From NCBI RefSeq assembly GCF_001423905.1, contig NZ_LMPQ01000001.1:1-64000 (forward strand): 64,000 nucleotides of DNA, given 5' to 3'. The position numbers were made by a program, and so were the translations under genes. This document shows, one piece after another, positions 1-7,032 of the stretch. Within the stretch, counting starts at the first letter, position 1; the number at the start of each line of letters is the position of its first letter. Under the pieces are notes generated by a model. That model did no database searches and was not told the DNA's origin. It saw only the letters and a list, made by a program, of their open reading frames with translations. The stretch comes from Frigoribacterium sp. Leaf186. GTDB lineage: Bacteria; Actinomycetota; Actinomycetes; Actinomycetales; Microbacteriaceae.

Positions 1-41
1 GCATGCGCCGACGTTCAGCCCTGTAGAAGCGCGTGCTTGGA

Positions 42-68
42 GCGCCCGATAGGGGATCGGCCAACGGG
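42..68 (+). repeat. dispersed intergenic repeat, copy R1
   Basis: First of seven related short sequences in the left 5.5 kb. The core is GCCCGAT-AGGGG-ATCGGCC followed by AACGGG, so CCGAT and ATCGG form a small dyad around AGGGG. It lies about 37 bp beyond the stop of the minus-strand membrane protein gene at 105. Function is unknown; a REP-like element or recombination site is possible. Confidence 0.55.
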
Positions 69-104
69 ATGCCGTCGAGCTGCCGCGGCGCAAGCCACAG
101 CGGT

Positions 105-503
105 CTACGTGAAAAGCGCGAGGGGCAGCGACACCACGAAACATACGGGCGGCACGATCGCGATGCCGCCACAGATGCCGGCCCATCGGCCGGCGCGGCC
201 GCCTAGCGCTCCGGCGATGAGTGCGAGCACTATGGAGGCGACCAGGAGGAATGGCACGGCAAACCAGACCATAGAGGTCCACTCTGCGGCGGAGAACCAG
301 AGCCACGAACCCTCGGCGCAGGCCGTGACGAAGCAGACGAAGAGGGTCACCGGGGCGAGCAATCGAGCCCGACCGGTCGGTTCGATAATGGCCGCGGGGC
401 CTTGACCCGACCAGGCAGACGGGTCAGCGAGGGAGTCACGGTGGGGCAGCGCTGCCACCTCCGCCTCAGCCCGGCGGAGCAGTTCGCGGTCGGCCTCGTT
501 CAT
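105..503 (-). CDS. hypothetical small membrane protein
   Basis: A 132-residue protein I do not recognise. The first 45 residues are polar (MNEADREL start, acidic, then Pro/Gly-rich). After that come about three hydrophobic segments, near residues 46-65, 75-98 and 105-130, ending directly at the stop, so it is probably an integral membrane protein with a cytoplasmic N-terminus. The upstream ribosome-binding site is weak. Repeat copies R1 and R2 lie on either side. It stands alone between repeats, with no operon partner. Membrane topology is read from hydrophobicity only; no function is inferred. Confidence 0.6.
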   Translation of the reverse strand: MNEADRELLRRAEAEVAALPHRDSLADPSAWSGQGPAAIIEPTGRARLLAPVTLFVCFVTACAEGSWLWFSAAEWTSMVWFAVPFLLVASIVLALIAGALGGRAGRWAGICGGIAIVPPVCFVVSLPLALFT

Positions 504-586
504 GCCCTGACCCTAGCGCCGGCGTGGCCGCCGGCCGCGCTAGCACCCTCAAATTTGTCTCGCATCATCAACGACTCGAGTCATGA

Positions 587-607
587 GCGTGTCCCGGTAG
601 ACGATCG
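587..607 (+). repeat. dispersed intergenic repeat, copy R2
   Basis: Reads GCGTGTCCCGGTAGACGATCG. It shares the CCCGRTAGRSGATCG core with the other copies. It lies between two minus-strand genes, 57 bp beyond the stop of the gene at 664. Confidence 0.5.
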
Positions 608-663
608 CTTTCAGCGATCAATTCCACTTCGGCATCCGGCAATAGGTCGTGCTGCTGGGCACG

Positions 664-1215
664 TCAGGCGCGCCTGTAGAAGTTCCGAGCCATGCTCTCG
701 AATGACGCTCTCAGTGCTCTCCCGACGGTGTCGTCGGTCATCAGGCGCCCATCAACGGGGTTCATTACCGCCGGGTCGCGATCAGTGGCATGCCGAACAG
801 CCGAGGACATCACCGCGAGGTCGTCTTCCGAGATGCAGAACAAAGCCTCGTCCGTTCGCGGGGAGCTGGCTTCAGAGTCGACCTTGCTCCAAGCTGCCCA
901 GTCGATACGTCGTGCACGGACGGCAGGCGAAGACAGCGGAATTGCCTCGCGTTCCTCAAAGACGCTTTGCCGAAGAAGGCGAAGGTCGTCGGCCCAGCGC
1001 AACGCTTCGTGAACGTCGAGCGGCATATGATCCGTGAATTCCCGTCGGTCCATGCTGACGACGACGTCGCAAAGCGACAATTCAATTGTCCGCAGATCTT
1101 GTTCTGACAAGGCGATGACGATTTCGCGCCCCTCGTTCAAAGGCGCTTTGGCCTGGTCATCGGCGTCGTCGACGAGCAGTATCGACAGGGCTTCGTCGCG
1201 GCTGAGGACGTGCAT
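664..1215 (-). CDS. hypothetical protein
   Basis: A 183-residue soluble, acidic protein with no family I recognise. It has no signal peptide or membrane segment. The sequence alternates charged helices (for example DDADDQAKAPLNEGRE near residues 16-31) with the pattern 'ALSEQDLRTIE', and a later 'CISEDDLAVM' that resembles it. It could therefore contain a twice-repeated small unit, but this is only a visual impression. There is no clear Shine-Dalgarno site before the ATG, so the start is less certain. It is flanked by repeats R2 and R3. A role in the cell cannot be assigned from sequence. Confidence 0.5.
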   Translation of the reverse strand: MHVLSRDEALSILLVDDADDQAKAPLNEGREIVIALSEQDLRTIELSLCDVVVSMDRREFTDHMPLDVHEALRWADDLRLLRQSVFEEREAIPLSSPAVRARRIDWAAWSKVDSEASSPRTDEALFCISEDDLAVMSSAVRHATDRDPAVMNPVDGRLMTDDTVGRALRASFESMARNFYRRA

Positions 1216-1257
1216 GAGCTAACTTTTGCACTCGTTCGGCCCGAGAACCGGCCAGAT

Positions 1258-1281
1258 GCCCGATAGGGGATCGGTCATCGG
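1258..1281 (+). repeat. dispersed intergenic repeat, copy R3
   Basis: GCCCGATAGGGGATCGG followed by TCATCGG, nearly identical to R1 over its core. It sits in the 200-bp gap between the minus-strand genes at 664 and 1418. Confidence 0.55.
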
Positions 1282-1417
1282 TTCACGCTGCGGTTCTTGC
1301 CCCGTGGTGATTGCGTCTTCATCAAGGATGATCTCGTGACGACTCTCGTCAGATCGGTCCCCGCCGGCCTGAGATGTCGACGGGGACCGACTGTGTCGAG
1401 CGATGGGCCGTTCGGTG

Positions 1418-2002
1418 TCAGGACACTCGCGACGTCTGGAAGTGCCATTCCTGCTGCGGGGCGTTGAAGGTCGCGGAGGAGCCCTGCTTCACGAGGGTGC
1501 AGCTGGAGTTCTCGATGTACTTCGTGGTCGTGCCGCTGTACTTCATCGAGCCGATCGCGAGGCGCCCTGACCCGTAGCTGGACGGGACCGTCCATGACCC
1601 CGAGTTCGTTGTCGTGCCGGTCTTGCTGGCGCCGATGGTCACGCCCACGTCAGCTTTGACGCTCGCGACGACATTGCTCACTGTGACTCCCGTGGTGGCG
1701 GTGATGCTGCCCGAGACCGTGAACGAGGTGGAGGTGCTGATCGCGAGGGTCACGCCCGGGCCACCTGTGACCGAGCTGTTCGCCCCCGACGCTTGGGTGA
1801 AAGACCCGGCCGAGCTTGACGATTTGTAGACGACCCGGCTTCCCGAGCAGAGGGAGTCGGTGCCGTCAATGGAGTCCGTCCCGTTGGTCGTTGTCGGTGC
1901 ACTCTGGACACCCGCGGTGGGGACCTCAGCTGCCATCGCGCTTGTGCCACCCGCCAAGACGAGAAGGGCTGTGACGGCGACGGCGGCAAGGCTTTTCTTC
2001 AT
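1418..2002 (-). CDS. secreted Ser/Thr/Gly-rich protein
   Basis: 194 residues from the ATG at 2002, chosen over an upstream start because an AAAAGGAG ribosome-binding site sits eight bases before it. It begins MKKSLAAVAV with a classical signal peptide ending near AMA-AE (about residue 24). The mature part is rich in Ser, Thr, Gly and Val with alternating beta-strand-like patterns, and carries one Cys near its start and one near its end that could form a disulfide. No catalytic motif is visible. It follows the lipoprotein gene by 41 bp, so the two are probably co-transcribed, and a small LuxR-type regulator diverges upstream. Secretion is well supported; function (surface, adhesion, toxin-like) is unknown. 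Confidence 0.7.
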   Translation of the reverse strand: MKKSLAAVAVTALLVLAGGTSAMAAEVPTAGVQSAPTTTNGTDSIDGTDSLCSGSRVVYKSSSSAGSFTQASGANSSVTGGPGVTLAISTSTSFTVSGSITATTGVTVSNVVASVKADVGVTIGASKTGTTTNSGSWTVPSSYGSGRLAIGSMKYSGTTTKYIENSSCTLVKQGSSATFNAPQQEWHFQTSRVS

Positions 2003-2043
2003 GAGTACTCCTTTTGTTGTCTGGTCCGACTCGCGTCGGCTGG

Positions 2044-2526
2044 TCACGGCACCGGGATGGCGGTGATCCAGTAGTCAGTCCCCACCGAGACGTCCAGGCG
2101 GACGCTCAGGGGGTCTTCCCCGGATGGCAGCGGGATGGTCCCGCTGCTGGTGAAGTCAGGTGTGCAGTCGCCCGAGTAGAACGTGCCGAGAGTGACCGTG
2201 AACTCACCGGCTGCGCAGGCGATGTAGAAACGCAGCTGCGTCAAGGACGGGTCGGGCCTGGCCACGTCGAACGTGGCCGCACCTGTGCCGTGTTCGTGCA
2301 GCGACGGCGAGACGGTCGTGGCGAGGAAGGCGTCCGAATCGGGGTCCTCGAGCCGTGTCAACGGGTCGACGAGTGTGCCACCGGTTGCAGGAGGCGACGT
2401 CGGGCTGATCATCGTCGGGTGGTTCGACGCTGGATCGGTGGAGGATGTCGTGGCGACGCATCCGGTCAGGCTGACGAGGCAGATGGTCGTGGCGAAAGCG
2501 CCCGTCCAGGTGGTCTTCGTGGCCAT
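2044..2526 (-). CDS. putative lipoprotein
   Basis: 160 residues from the second of two adjacent ATG codons. AAGGAG lies five bases before the ATG at 2526 but only two before the one at 2529, so the second is preferred. The N-terminus has a basic stretch, a hydrophobic core and a lipobox LTGC, predicting signal peptidase II processing and lipid anchoring on the outer face of the membrane. A Ser/Thr/Pro-rich linker follows, then a compact domain with two further Cys (IAC, GDC). No known domain is recognised. It is the first gene of a probable two-gene operon with the secreted protein downstream, suggesting the two act together at the cell surface. Confidence 0.7.
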   Translation of the reverse strand: MATKTTWTGAFATTICLVSLTGCVATTSSTDPASNHPTMISPTSPPATGGTLVDPLTRLEDPDSDAFLATTVSPSLHEHGTGAATFDVARPDPSLTQLRFYIACAAGEFTVTLGTFYSGDCTPDFTSSGTIPLPSGEDPLSVRLDVSVGTDYWITAIPVP

Positions 2527-2661
2527 CATGTCTCCTTCACGAGGTGCTGCAGTGAGGCTCATGAAAGACCAGAGGGCCCTCCCGCCACAAGGCGAAACGG
2601 CCTGTTCTCGTGAGGACTAGTGATCTGTATAGTGACCGACAGACCGGTCGGAAGGGGCCTC

Positions 2662-2967
2662 GTGGCACACAAGTCGCGCTGCGCGCATTGCGTGACGCCC
2701 ACCCAGGCTCAGATCCTGGTCGAGCTCTCGCGTGGCCAGAGCTACGACACCATCGGTCAGCGGCTTTACCTCGCACCGACCACGGTCGCTTACCACGTCG
2801 CCAAATTGCAGGCGAAGTTCCGGGTGCCGAATCGTGCAGCGCTCGTCGCGGCTGCATTCGTGTTCGGCATCCTGGCCGGCGACCAGTGGCCGATCGAGGC
2901 CTCGGGGCTCTTGCACGCCACGCTCGCTGAGCCTTGTGACGACGCACTCGACGCCTCGACGTCGTAG
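2662..2967 (+). CDS. small LuxR-type HTH regulator
   Basis: 101 residues when started at the GTG at 2662, which has GGAAGGGG six bases upstream; a longer form from GTG at 2620 is possible. Residues 11-75 read as a LuxR/GerE C-terminal helix-turn-helix: 'TPTQAQILVELSRGQSYDTI' followed by a TTVAYHVAKL recognition helix and a 'VPNRAALVAAAF' end. There is no receiver or sensor domain, so it is a stand-alone DNA-binding module. It diverges from the lipoprotein/secreted protein operon across about 135 bp and is the obvious candidate regulator of that operon. The family call is firm; the target is inference from position. Confidence 0.7.
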   Translation: MAHKSRCAHCVTPTQAQILVELSRGQSYDTIGQRLYLAPTTVAYHVAKLQAKFRVPNRAALVAAAFVFGILAGDQWPIEASGLLHATLAEPCDDALDASTS

Positions 2968-3116
2968 AACTCATCCGCGCTGGCTTCGGCGAACGAGGTC
3001 GGTTTCTCTGAGCCAGGCCGATGTCCTGTGTGGCAGTCGACACCTCGAGTCGGTCAGCTTTGCTGGGATGCTGGAGACCTGCCCTGCGAAGGGGCGCGAA
3101 GAGAGGCGTTGAGGGC

Positions 3117-3455
3117 ATGTGGAAGTGGCGTGTGTCGGGCGGCTGCGTCGTCGTTCTGGGGATCGCCACGCTGGTGGTGGGCCTTTGGCTCACGGACGCT
3201 TGGCTCGCAGGTGATCTCGAATCCACCGGCCGAGGCCACCCGCTCCTCGTCGTCACGACTGGTGGGCTGATCGCGTGGTCAGGTGTCGGTCTCTTCACTC
3301 ACCCGACGCGGGAAGCAGCACGTCTGACTCGTGGCGATGAGCTCCTGGCTCGAGCTCGACGAGCTCATGCAACGGCGCGCCAGGACGCGGCTCGACGCGC
3401 GCGGCGGAGGGCCCGCTCAGCTCGGTGGCCGTTCAGCTGGTTCGTTCGCGATTGA
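3117..3455 (+). CDS. hypothetical small membrane protein
   Basis: 112 residues starting MWKWRVSGG at ATG 3117; an in-frame ATG at 3021 would add 32 residues without a good ribosome-binding site. Two hydrophobic segments are visible (about residues 8-30 and 43-62), followed by a long, very basic tail rich in Arg and Ala. The pattern suggests a two-pass membrane protein with a positively charged cytoplasmic C-terminus. I do not recognise the family. It lies alone between the LuxR-type regulator and repeat copy R4. Confidence 0.5.
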   Translation: MWKWRVSGGCVVVLGIATLVVGLWLTDAWLAGDLESTGRGHPLLVVTTGGLIAWSGVGLFTHPTREAARLTRGDELLARARRAHATARQDAARRARRRARSARWPFSWFVRD

Positions 3456-3463
3456 GGCGCGTT

Positions 3464-3488
3464 GCCCGTTCGGGGATCGGCCAGCGGG
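3464..3488 (+). repeat. dispersed intergenic repeat, copy R4
   Basis: GCCCGTTCGGGGATCGG followed by CCAGCGGG. It matches R1 except in the loop and lies nine bases after the stop of the small membrane protein gene. Confidence 0.5.
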
Positions 3489-3526
3489 CGCGACTGCTCG
3501 GGTCAAAGAATGGGTTTACTCGTGGC

Positions 3527-3832
3527 ATGGGTAGTCACTCCGGGAATCCGACATCTGGCGAACAGCGTGTCCCGATCGAGCAGGCTCTGGCGGGCTTAGA
3601 GGTCCATCCACTGGAGGAAGGCGAGACGGCTATTGAGGCGTTCGTACTCGTGAAGACCTTGAATGCCGAGGGGGAAGCGACGTGGGCATACAGAACGACA
3701 AACAGGCTCAACCGCGAAGAACTCCTTGGGGCCCTGACGGTTCAGGTCGCAGTTCTTACAAAAAGGAGATGCGCGACGAGTGGGATGACGACTGAGTCCC
3801 TGACAAACGTGTTTTGCGTCAACCTGAGTTAG
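3527..3832 (+). CDS. small hypothetical protein with probable C-terminal frameshift
   Basis: 101 residues from ATG 3527. The N-terminal 78 residues look like a genuine small acidic protein (EEGETAIEAFVLVKTLNAEG, then WAYRTTNRLNREELLGAL). After a run of five A at 3760-3764 the reading changes character to CATSGMTTESL and runs to the stop at 3832 inside repeat R5. If the A-run had one more base, the end would read KKEMRDEWDDD and stop at 3793-3795, which is a far more natural C-terminus for such a protein. So either one base was lost (mutation or sequencing error) or the ribosome slips there. Function unknown. Confidence 0.5.
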   Translation: MGSHSGNPTSGEQRVPIEQALAGLEVHPLEEGETAIEAFVLVKTLNAEGEATWAYRTTNRLNREELLGALTVQVAVLTKRRCATSGMTTESLTNVFCVNLS

Positions 3833-3848
3833 CGCCCGATAGACGATG
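3832..3848 (+). repeat. dispersed intergenic repeat, copy R5
   Basis: GCGCCCGATAGACGATG, the shortest copy. It begins at the stop codon of the frameshifted gene and sits between two convergent genes. Confidence 0.45.
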
Positions 3849-3878
3849 GTTCTCCGGAGCTCTGCGCAGTGGGCAAGG

Positions 3879-4088
3879 TTACGAGTCGAAAGTGAGCAGT
3901 TGACCGATCGTGCAGTCGAGGGCGTCGCATATGGCCTCCAGGGTGCTGAAGCGGATGGCCTTGGCGTGGCCATTTTTGAGGATCGAGAGATTGACAGTGG
4001 TCACTCCCACTCGCTGGGAGAGTTCCACGAGAGTCATGCCGCGATCGTTCAGGAGCGACTCGAGGTGGCATGTGACCCGACCGATCAC
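3879..4088 (-). CDS. XRE/Cro-type HTH regulator (YozG-like)
   Basis: 69 residues, almost entirely a Cro/CI-type helix-turn-helix (about residues 8-64): LVELSQRVGVTTVNLSILKN gives helices 2-3, and the end 'TLEAICDALDCTIGQLLTF' is typical of the compact YozG-like regulators. The start codon overlaps the upstream membrane protein gene by four bases (ATGA), so the two are translationally coupled. This pairing of a tiny XRE regulator with a four-helix membrane protein of DUF2975 type recurs in Gram-positive bacteria. It probably autoregulates the operon, perhaps at the dyad upstream of the membrane gene. Family call is good; role is inference. Confidence 0.75.
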   Translation of the reverse strand: MIGRVTCHLESLLNDRGMTLVELSQRVGVTTVNLSILKNGHAKAIRFSTLEAICDALDCTIGQLLTFDS

Positions 4089-4753
4089 ACGAGGCCCGAA
4101 CTGTCGTTCTGGTATGCGGCACCGGTTCTGAACACGGCTGCCAGGGCTGCCAGGACAACCGCAACGTAGATGGGCCAGAACGGCACCGACGCCCCGTAGC
4201 CACTGCCAACGAACGTTCCCTGGAACGTGGGCTCACTGAAGATGATGTGAGGCTGCGAGATATCGCTGACGACTCTGAGGACACTGGCGCCTTCGAAACC
4301 GACGAAGACCACGATCGCCAGGGCGATGAGCGCTCGGGAGCATGCTCGAGCAAAAGGTGCCCCGGAGCCGATCGTGCGGACGAGGATGAAGACGCACAAC
4401 GCCGCACCGAAGATCGTCAGCGCGGAGACCAGATCGCTCGCACCGTCGAGAACGAGGATCGACACGGGGAGGTCTTTCACCGTGCCGGTCATCTGAGTGA
4501 TTGCCGAAGTGGTGCCGGCAACGACCGACGGCGCGCCTTCACGAGGCGAGCCCGCGAGCTCACGGATGGGTGCCGTTGTGTTCCAGGTGTAGTCAACGCC
4601 GGATGCTCGGTCGTTCAACCGACCAACGAGAGTGACGATCGCGAGGACTGCCTGCCCCAGTGCAGCTAGCATCGCGCCTAGGGACAGGACGAACACCAAG
4701 CTGATCGAGTGTTTCTGAGTGAGTGCCCTGGCGGGCTGATCCATCAAGGTCAC
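4085..4753 (-). CDS. DUF2975-like membrane protein
   Basis: 222 residues from GTG 4753 (ATG at 4744 is an alternative). Four hydrophobic segments are visible: about 18-43, 107-129, 139-160 and 190-210, with a roughly 60-residue extracytoplasmic loop between the first two. That layout, and direct coupling to a YozG-like HTH gene, fits the DUF2975 family; the assignment rests on topology and context more than on a signature I can prove. The product is an inner-membrane protein of unknown function. A possible -10 (TATCGT) and a small dyad lie 13-25 bp upstream of the GTG. Confidence 0.55.
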   Translation of the reverse strand: MTLMDQPARALTQKHSISLVFVLSLGAMLAALGQAVLAIVTLVGRLNDRASGVDYTWNTTAPIRELAGSPREGAPSVVAGTTSAITQMTGTVKDLPVSILVLDGASDLVSALTIFGAALCVFILVRTIGSGAPFARACSRALIALAIVVFVGFEGASVLRVVSDISQPHIIFSEPTFQGTFVGSGYGASVPFWPIYVAVVLAALAAVFRTGAAYQNDSSGLV

Positions 4754-4765
4754 GGACAGAAGCGT

Positions 4766-4778
4766 AACGATAAACGTT
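4766..4778 (-). promoter_or_regulatory. possible promoter/operator of HTH-membrane protein operon
   Basis: AACG-ATAAA-CGTT forms a small dyad; on the minus strand it contains TATCGT, a plausible -10, 13 bases from the GTG at 4753. A candidate autoregulatory site for the XRE regulator. Confidence 0.3.
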
Positions 4779-4906
4779 GTGCCATTCCAGGCCCCAGAGT
4801 GGGTACCGTCGGTCCTTCCGTGGCGACGTGCTCTTGGGCCGCGGTCAAGGTCCTCCAGCGATGACTTGCTCAGCCCCGCATTTCCCCGTTGGGGTCGAAG
4901 CGTCTT

Positions 4907-4931
4907 GTCCCGGTAGGGGATCGTCAGCCGG
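4907..4931 (+). repeat. dispersed intergenic repeat, copy R6
   Basis: GTCCCGGTAGGGGATCG followed by TCAGCCGG. It combines the GTCCCGG start of R2 with the AGGGGATCG of R1 and R3. It lies 34 bp before the SRPBCC gene. Confidence 0.5.
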
Positions 4932-4964
4932 TGCGCTCGGCTTGGGGGCTGCTAGCTTCCGAGC

Positions 4965-5411
4965 ATGACCTGGCCTGTCGTTCACATCTCGCGCTCGCTC
5001 GACCACGACGTCGCCGCCGTCTCCAGCGTCGCCGGGAATCCGGCGAATCTGCCCGCGTGGGCGGCCGGTCTCAGTAGCGGGATTCGCCAGGAGGACGGGC
5101 GGTGGATCACGGACTCGCCCATGGGTGTCGTCGAGGTGGCGTTCACGGGGCCGGTGGAGCTGGGGATACTCGACCACGACGTGACCCTTCCCGACGGATC
5201 TGTCGTGCGGAACTCCTTCCGTGTCGTGGCCAACGACCAGGGCACCGAGGCCATCTTCACTCTCTTCCGCCGGGACGGAATGTCTGAGGCTGACTTCCAG
5301 TCCGACGCTGACGCCGTCCGCAGTGATCTAGACCGGCTCGCTGTGCTGCTCGACAAGCGCCTTCCTCGCATCCGACAGGGGAATCCCTCACCGAGATCGG
5401 TTTCGGACTGA
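4965..5411 (+). CDS. SRPBCC family protein
   Basis: 148 residues. The start 'WPVVHISRSLDHDVAAVSSVAGNPANLPAWAAG' pattern (split here across residues 3-35) is the usual opening of the polyketide-cyclase/SRPBCC fold, with a central beta sheet (GVVEVAFTGPVELGILDHDV) and a long C-terminal helix (about 105-133). These proteins form a hydrophobic ligand pocket; the substrate cannot be read from sequence. It has no ribosome-binding site, but TAGCTT lies six bases before the ATG, so the mRNA may be leaderless. It is convergent with the next gene. Fold confidence is moderate to good; biochemical role unknown. Confidence 0.7.
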   Translation: MTWPVVHISRSLDHDVAAVSSVAGNPANLPAWAAGLSSGIRQEDGRWITDSPMGVVEVAFTGPVELGILDHDVTLPDGSVVRNSFRVVANDQGTEAIFTLFRRDGMSEADFQSDADAVRSDLDRLAVLLDKRLPRIRQGNPSPRSVSD

Positions 5412-5472
5412 CCCATGGACACAGCTGGCGCCCCGTAGCTGCGGGGAGGGGCCAACGGCCGGCGGTGGCCAG

Positions 5473-5494
5473 TGACCGATCGGCTACCGAACGG
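5473..5494 (-). repeat. dispersed intergenic repeat, copy R7 (minus strand)
   Basis: On the minus strand it reads CCGTTCGGTAGCCGATCGG then TCA, matching the GGTAGNNGATCG core of R2 and R6 and the CGTTCGG start of R4. It overlaps the stop codon of the membrane protein gene at 5484. Confidence 0.45.
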
Positions 5495-5960
5495 GCGTCG
5501 CCTCTCGCCGTGCCAGGCGCCGCAAGGTCGATGCCGCCGTGAGGCCGGCAGCCGACGCGGCGACGAGGCCGACGATCGCGCCGGCAAGAGGGTCGTCGAG
5601 GAGTAAGCCCGTGGCTGGGCCTGCTGAGATGCCGACGACCGTTGCCGTGGCCGCCGCCGCACACGCCTGGCTTCTCGATCTGCCCCAGCGGTGACGCTGC
5701 CGCCACAGCGACGCGCTGACGAGTCCAGCGACTGCCCCGACGAGGGCGAAGACCACTGCAGCAGGCACTGCGTAGACGAGCGAGATGACGACCCATCCAG
5801 CGATCCCGGCGCCGTCGAGTCCGGCGAAGGCACCCCAAGCGACCATCCACACGATGGGGAGCAGCAGCGCGCAGCCGGCGCCGACCGCCGCCCCCGTTCC
5901 GACCAAGACGCGCACATCCGATCGCGGCGACCGCACGGAACGCTCCACGGCAATGCTCAT
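5484..5960 (-). CDS. hypothetical membrane protein
   Basis: 158 residues from ATG 5960, supported by AGAGGAGG seven bases upstream. A short cytoplasmic N-terminus (MSIAVERSVRS) is followed by four hydrophobic segments rich in Ala, Gly and Val (about 18-42, 46-72, 90-108 and 112-138) and a basic tail. No conserved domain is recognised. It is convergent with the SRPBCC gene, and its stop codon lies inside repeat copy R7. Likely an integral membrane protein; function unknown. Confidence 0.6.
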   Translation of the reverse strand: MSIAVERSVRSPRSDVRVLVGTGAAVGAGCALLLPIVWMVAWGAFAGLDGAGIAGWVVISLVYAVPAAVVFALVGAVAGLVSASLWRQRHRWGRSRSQACAAAATATVVGISAGPATGLLLDDPLAGAIVGLVAASAAGLTAASTLRRLARREATPVR

Positions 5961-6142
5961 CAGGCCTCCTCTTTCCCATGATGCTAGGGCTTGCACCCGG
6001 GCATGGACATCCCCCGACCCGGTGCCTCGACACTCCCGGGAAGACGGGCTGTGCAGCACGGTGAGCGGCCCCGAGGCGGGGAGTCTGCGTCAGTGTTCGA
6101 CAGAGGATCGGTGGGCGGACGATTCTGCGGCAGGCTGGTCCG

Positions 6143-6484
6143 GTGACTGACGAAGCTCGGCATGTGGTCCATTTCCATCGAAAGCACTACGACGCGATCA
6201 TCGCTGGCCGGAAGGTGACCACTGTCCGCTGGGGCGAGTCGGTCCGTGTCGGAGCGGCGACGTTCGTGTCCGATGAACACCCGACTGCGCAGCCGATCGC
6301 CGGGCAGGTCGTCGCGGTCCGGCAGTACCGCCTCGACGAGCTGACTGCGGAGCAGGCACACGAGCCCCCAGGAACGGACATGACGCTCTTCGCAGCGCAA
6401 CTGCGCGAGAACTTCTGCCCGGACATGCCAGGCGATGCGGTCGTCGACGTCGCTGAGCTGAGTCTCATCGAGCCGTACCGGTAG
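6143..6484 (+). CDS. ASCH domain protein
   Basis: 113 residues from GTG 6143. The segment HRKHYDAIIAGRKVTTVRWG near the N-terminus, with 'GRKVTTVR' as its centre, is the ASCH fold signature, and the following 'VRVGAATFVSDE' plus 'AGQVVAVRQYRLDELT' gives the beta-barrel that resembles PUA domains. ASCH proteins bind RNA or modified nucleosides, and some hydrolyse N4-acetylcytidine; whether this one does cannot be read here. It stands alone with no operon partner and lies in the accessory part of the window. A partial match to the R1-R7 repeat core lies just upstream near 6094-6118. Confidence 0.7.
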   Translation: MTDEARHVVHFHRKHYDAIIAGRKVTTVRWGESVRVGAATFVSDEHPTAQPIAGQVVAVRQYRLDELTAEQAHEPPGTDMTLFAAQLRENFCPDMPGDAVVDVAELSLIEPYR

Positions 6485-6602
6485 AGAATCGTCACCTCGA
6501 CACGATCTCCAGCTCTTGGTTCACAGATGATTTTCGAAGGGCAACCGCCGATCGGCGCGAGGCGACGACCCGGCAGCTCGTGCTCGAGGGTCGTTTCGGG
6601 GA

Positions 6603-7019
6603 CTACCGGAGTCCGATGACGTCCATCACGTCGACGCCGTTCGCCCGAGCGACGTCGGCGCGGCATCGATCGATGTCGTCCGCGAAGCGGAGTTGCTCGT
6701 AGCCGTTCACCGAGAAGTGGATGCTCTCCGCGGCGGGGTCGAGGCCGCCGGACGGGGCCAGCCACACGTTCCAGCCCGCGGTTTCGAGGCACGAGGAGAC
6801 GGCTGAGATGTACGGTGCGGCACCGTTGACCTCACCCTTGGTCTGCGGAGGAAGCAATGTCGATGCGGCCGCGACGCTCGTGACTCCGAGCGCGACGACG
6901 CCCGCGGCCATCGCGCCGCGCTGGAGGCGCTTCCGACCCCGTAGCTTGCGCGAAAGGGCGTGCTCGATGCGACCTGCGGCGGCATCGAGGTCGGTGTCGG
7001 ACCAGTTCGTGTTCGTCAT
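6603..7019 (-). CDS. single-pass membrane protein, putative anti-sigma partner
   Basis: 138 residues from ATG 7019. A cytoplasmic N-terminus of about 40 residues (MTNTNWSDTDLDAAAGRIEH, then RKLRGRKRLQRG) precedes one transmembrane segment (about 40-57), and an extracytoplasmic domain with two Cys follows. It starts 13 bp after the stop of an ECF sigma factor, so the pair is co-transcribed. The topology is that of an anti-sigma factor, but no ZAS zinc motif (HxxxCxxC) is visible, so it may instead be a sigma-dependent membrane protein. Function by position is a moderate inference. Confidence 0.6.
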   Translation of the reverse strand: MTNTNWSDTDLDAAAGRIEHALSRKLRGRKRLQRGAMAAGVVALGVTSVAAASTLLPPQTKGEVNGAAPYISAVSSCLETAGWNVWLAPSGGLDPAAESIHFSVNGYEQLRFADDIDRCRADVARANGVDVMDVIGLR

Positions 7020-7032
7020 GTTCGCCCTGCTC

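Noticed and set aside
2620-2661. Longer form of the small LuxR-type protein from GTG 2620
   Set aside because: The GTG at 2662 has a well-spaced GGAAGGGG; the extra 14 residues add nothing to the domain.
42-5494. Integron attC sites for repeats R1-R7
   Set aside because: No RYYYAAC/GTTRRRY core pair and no integrase in the window; the dyad is much shorter than attC.
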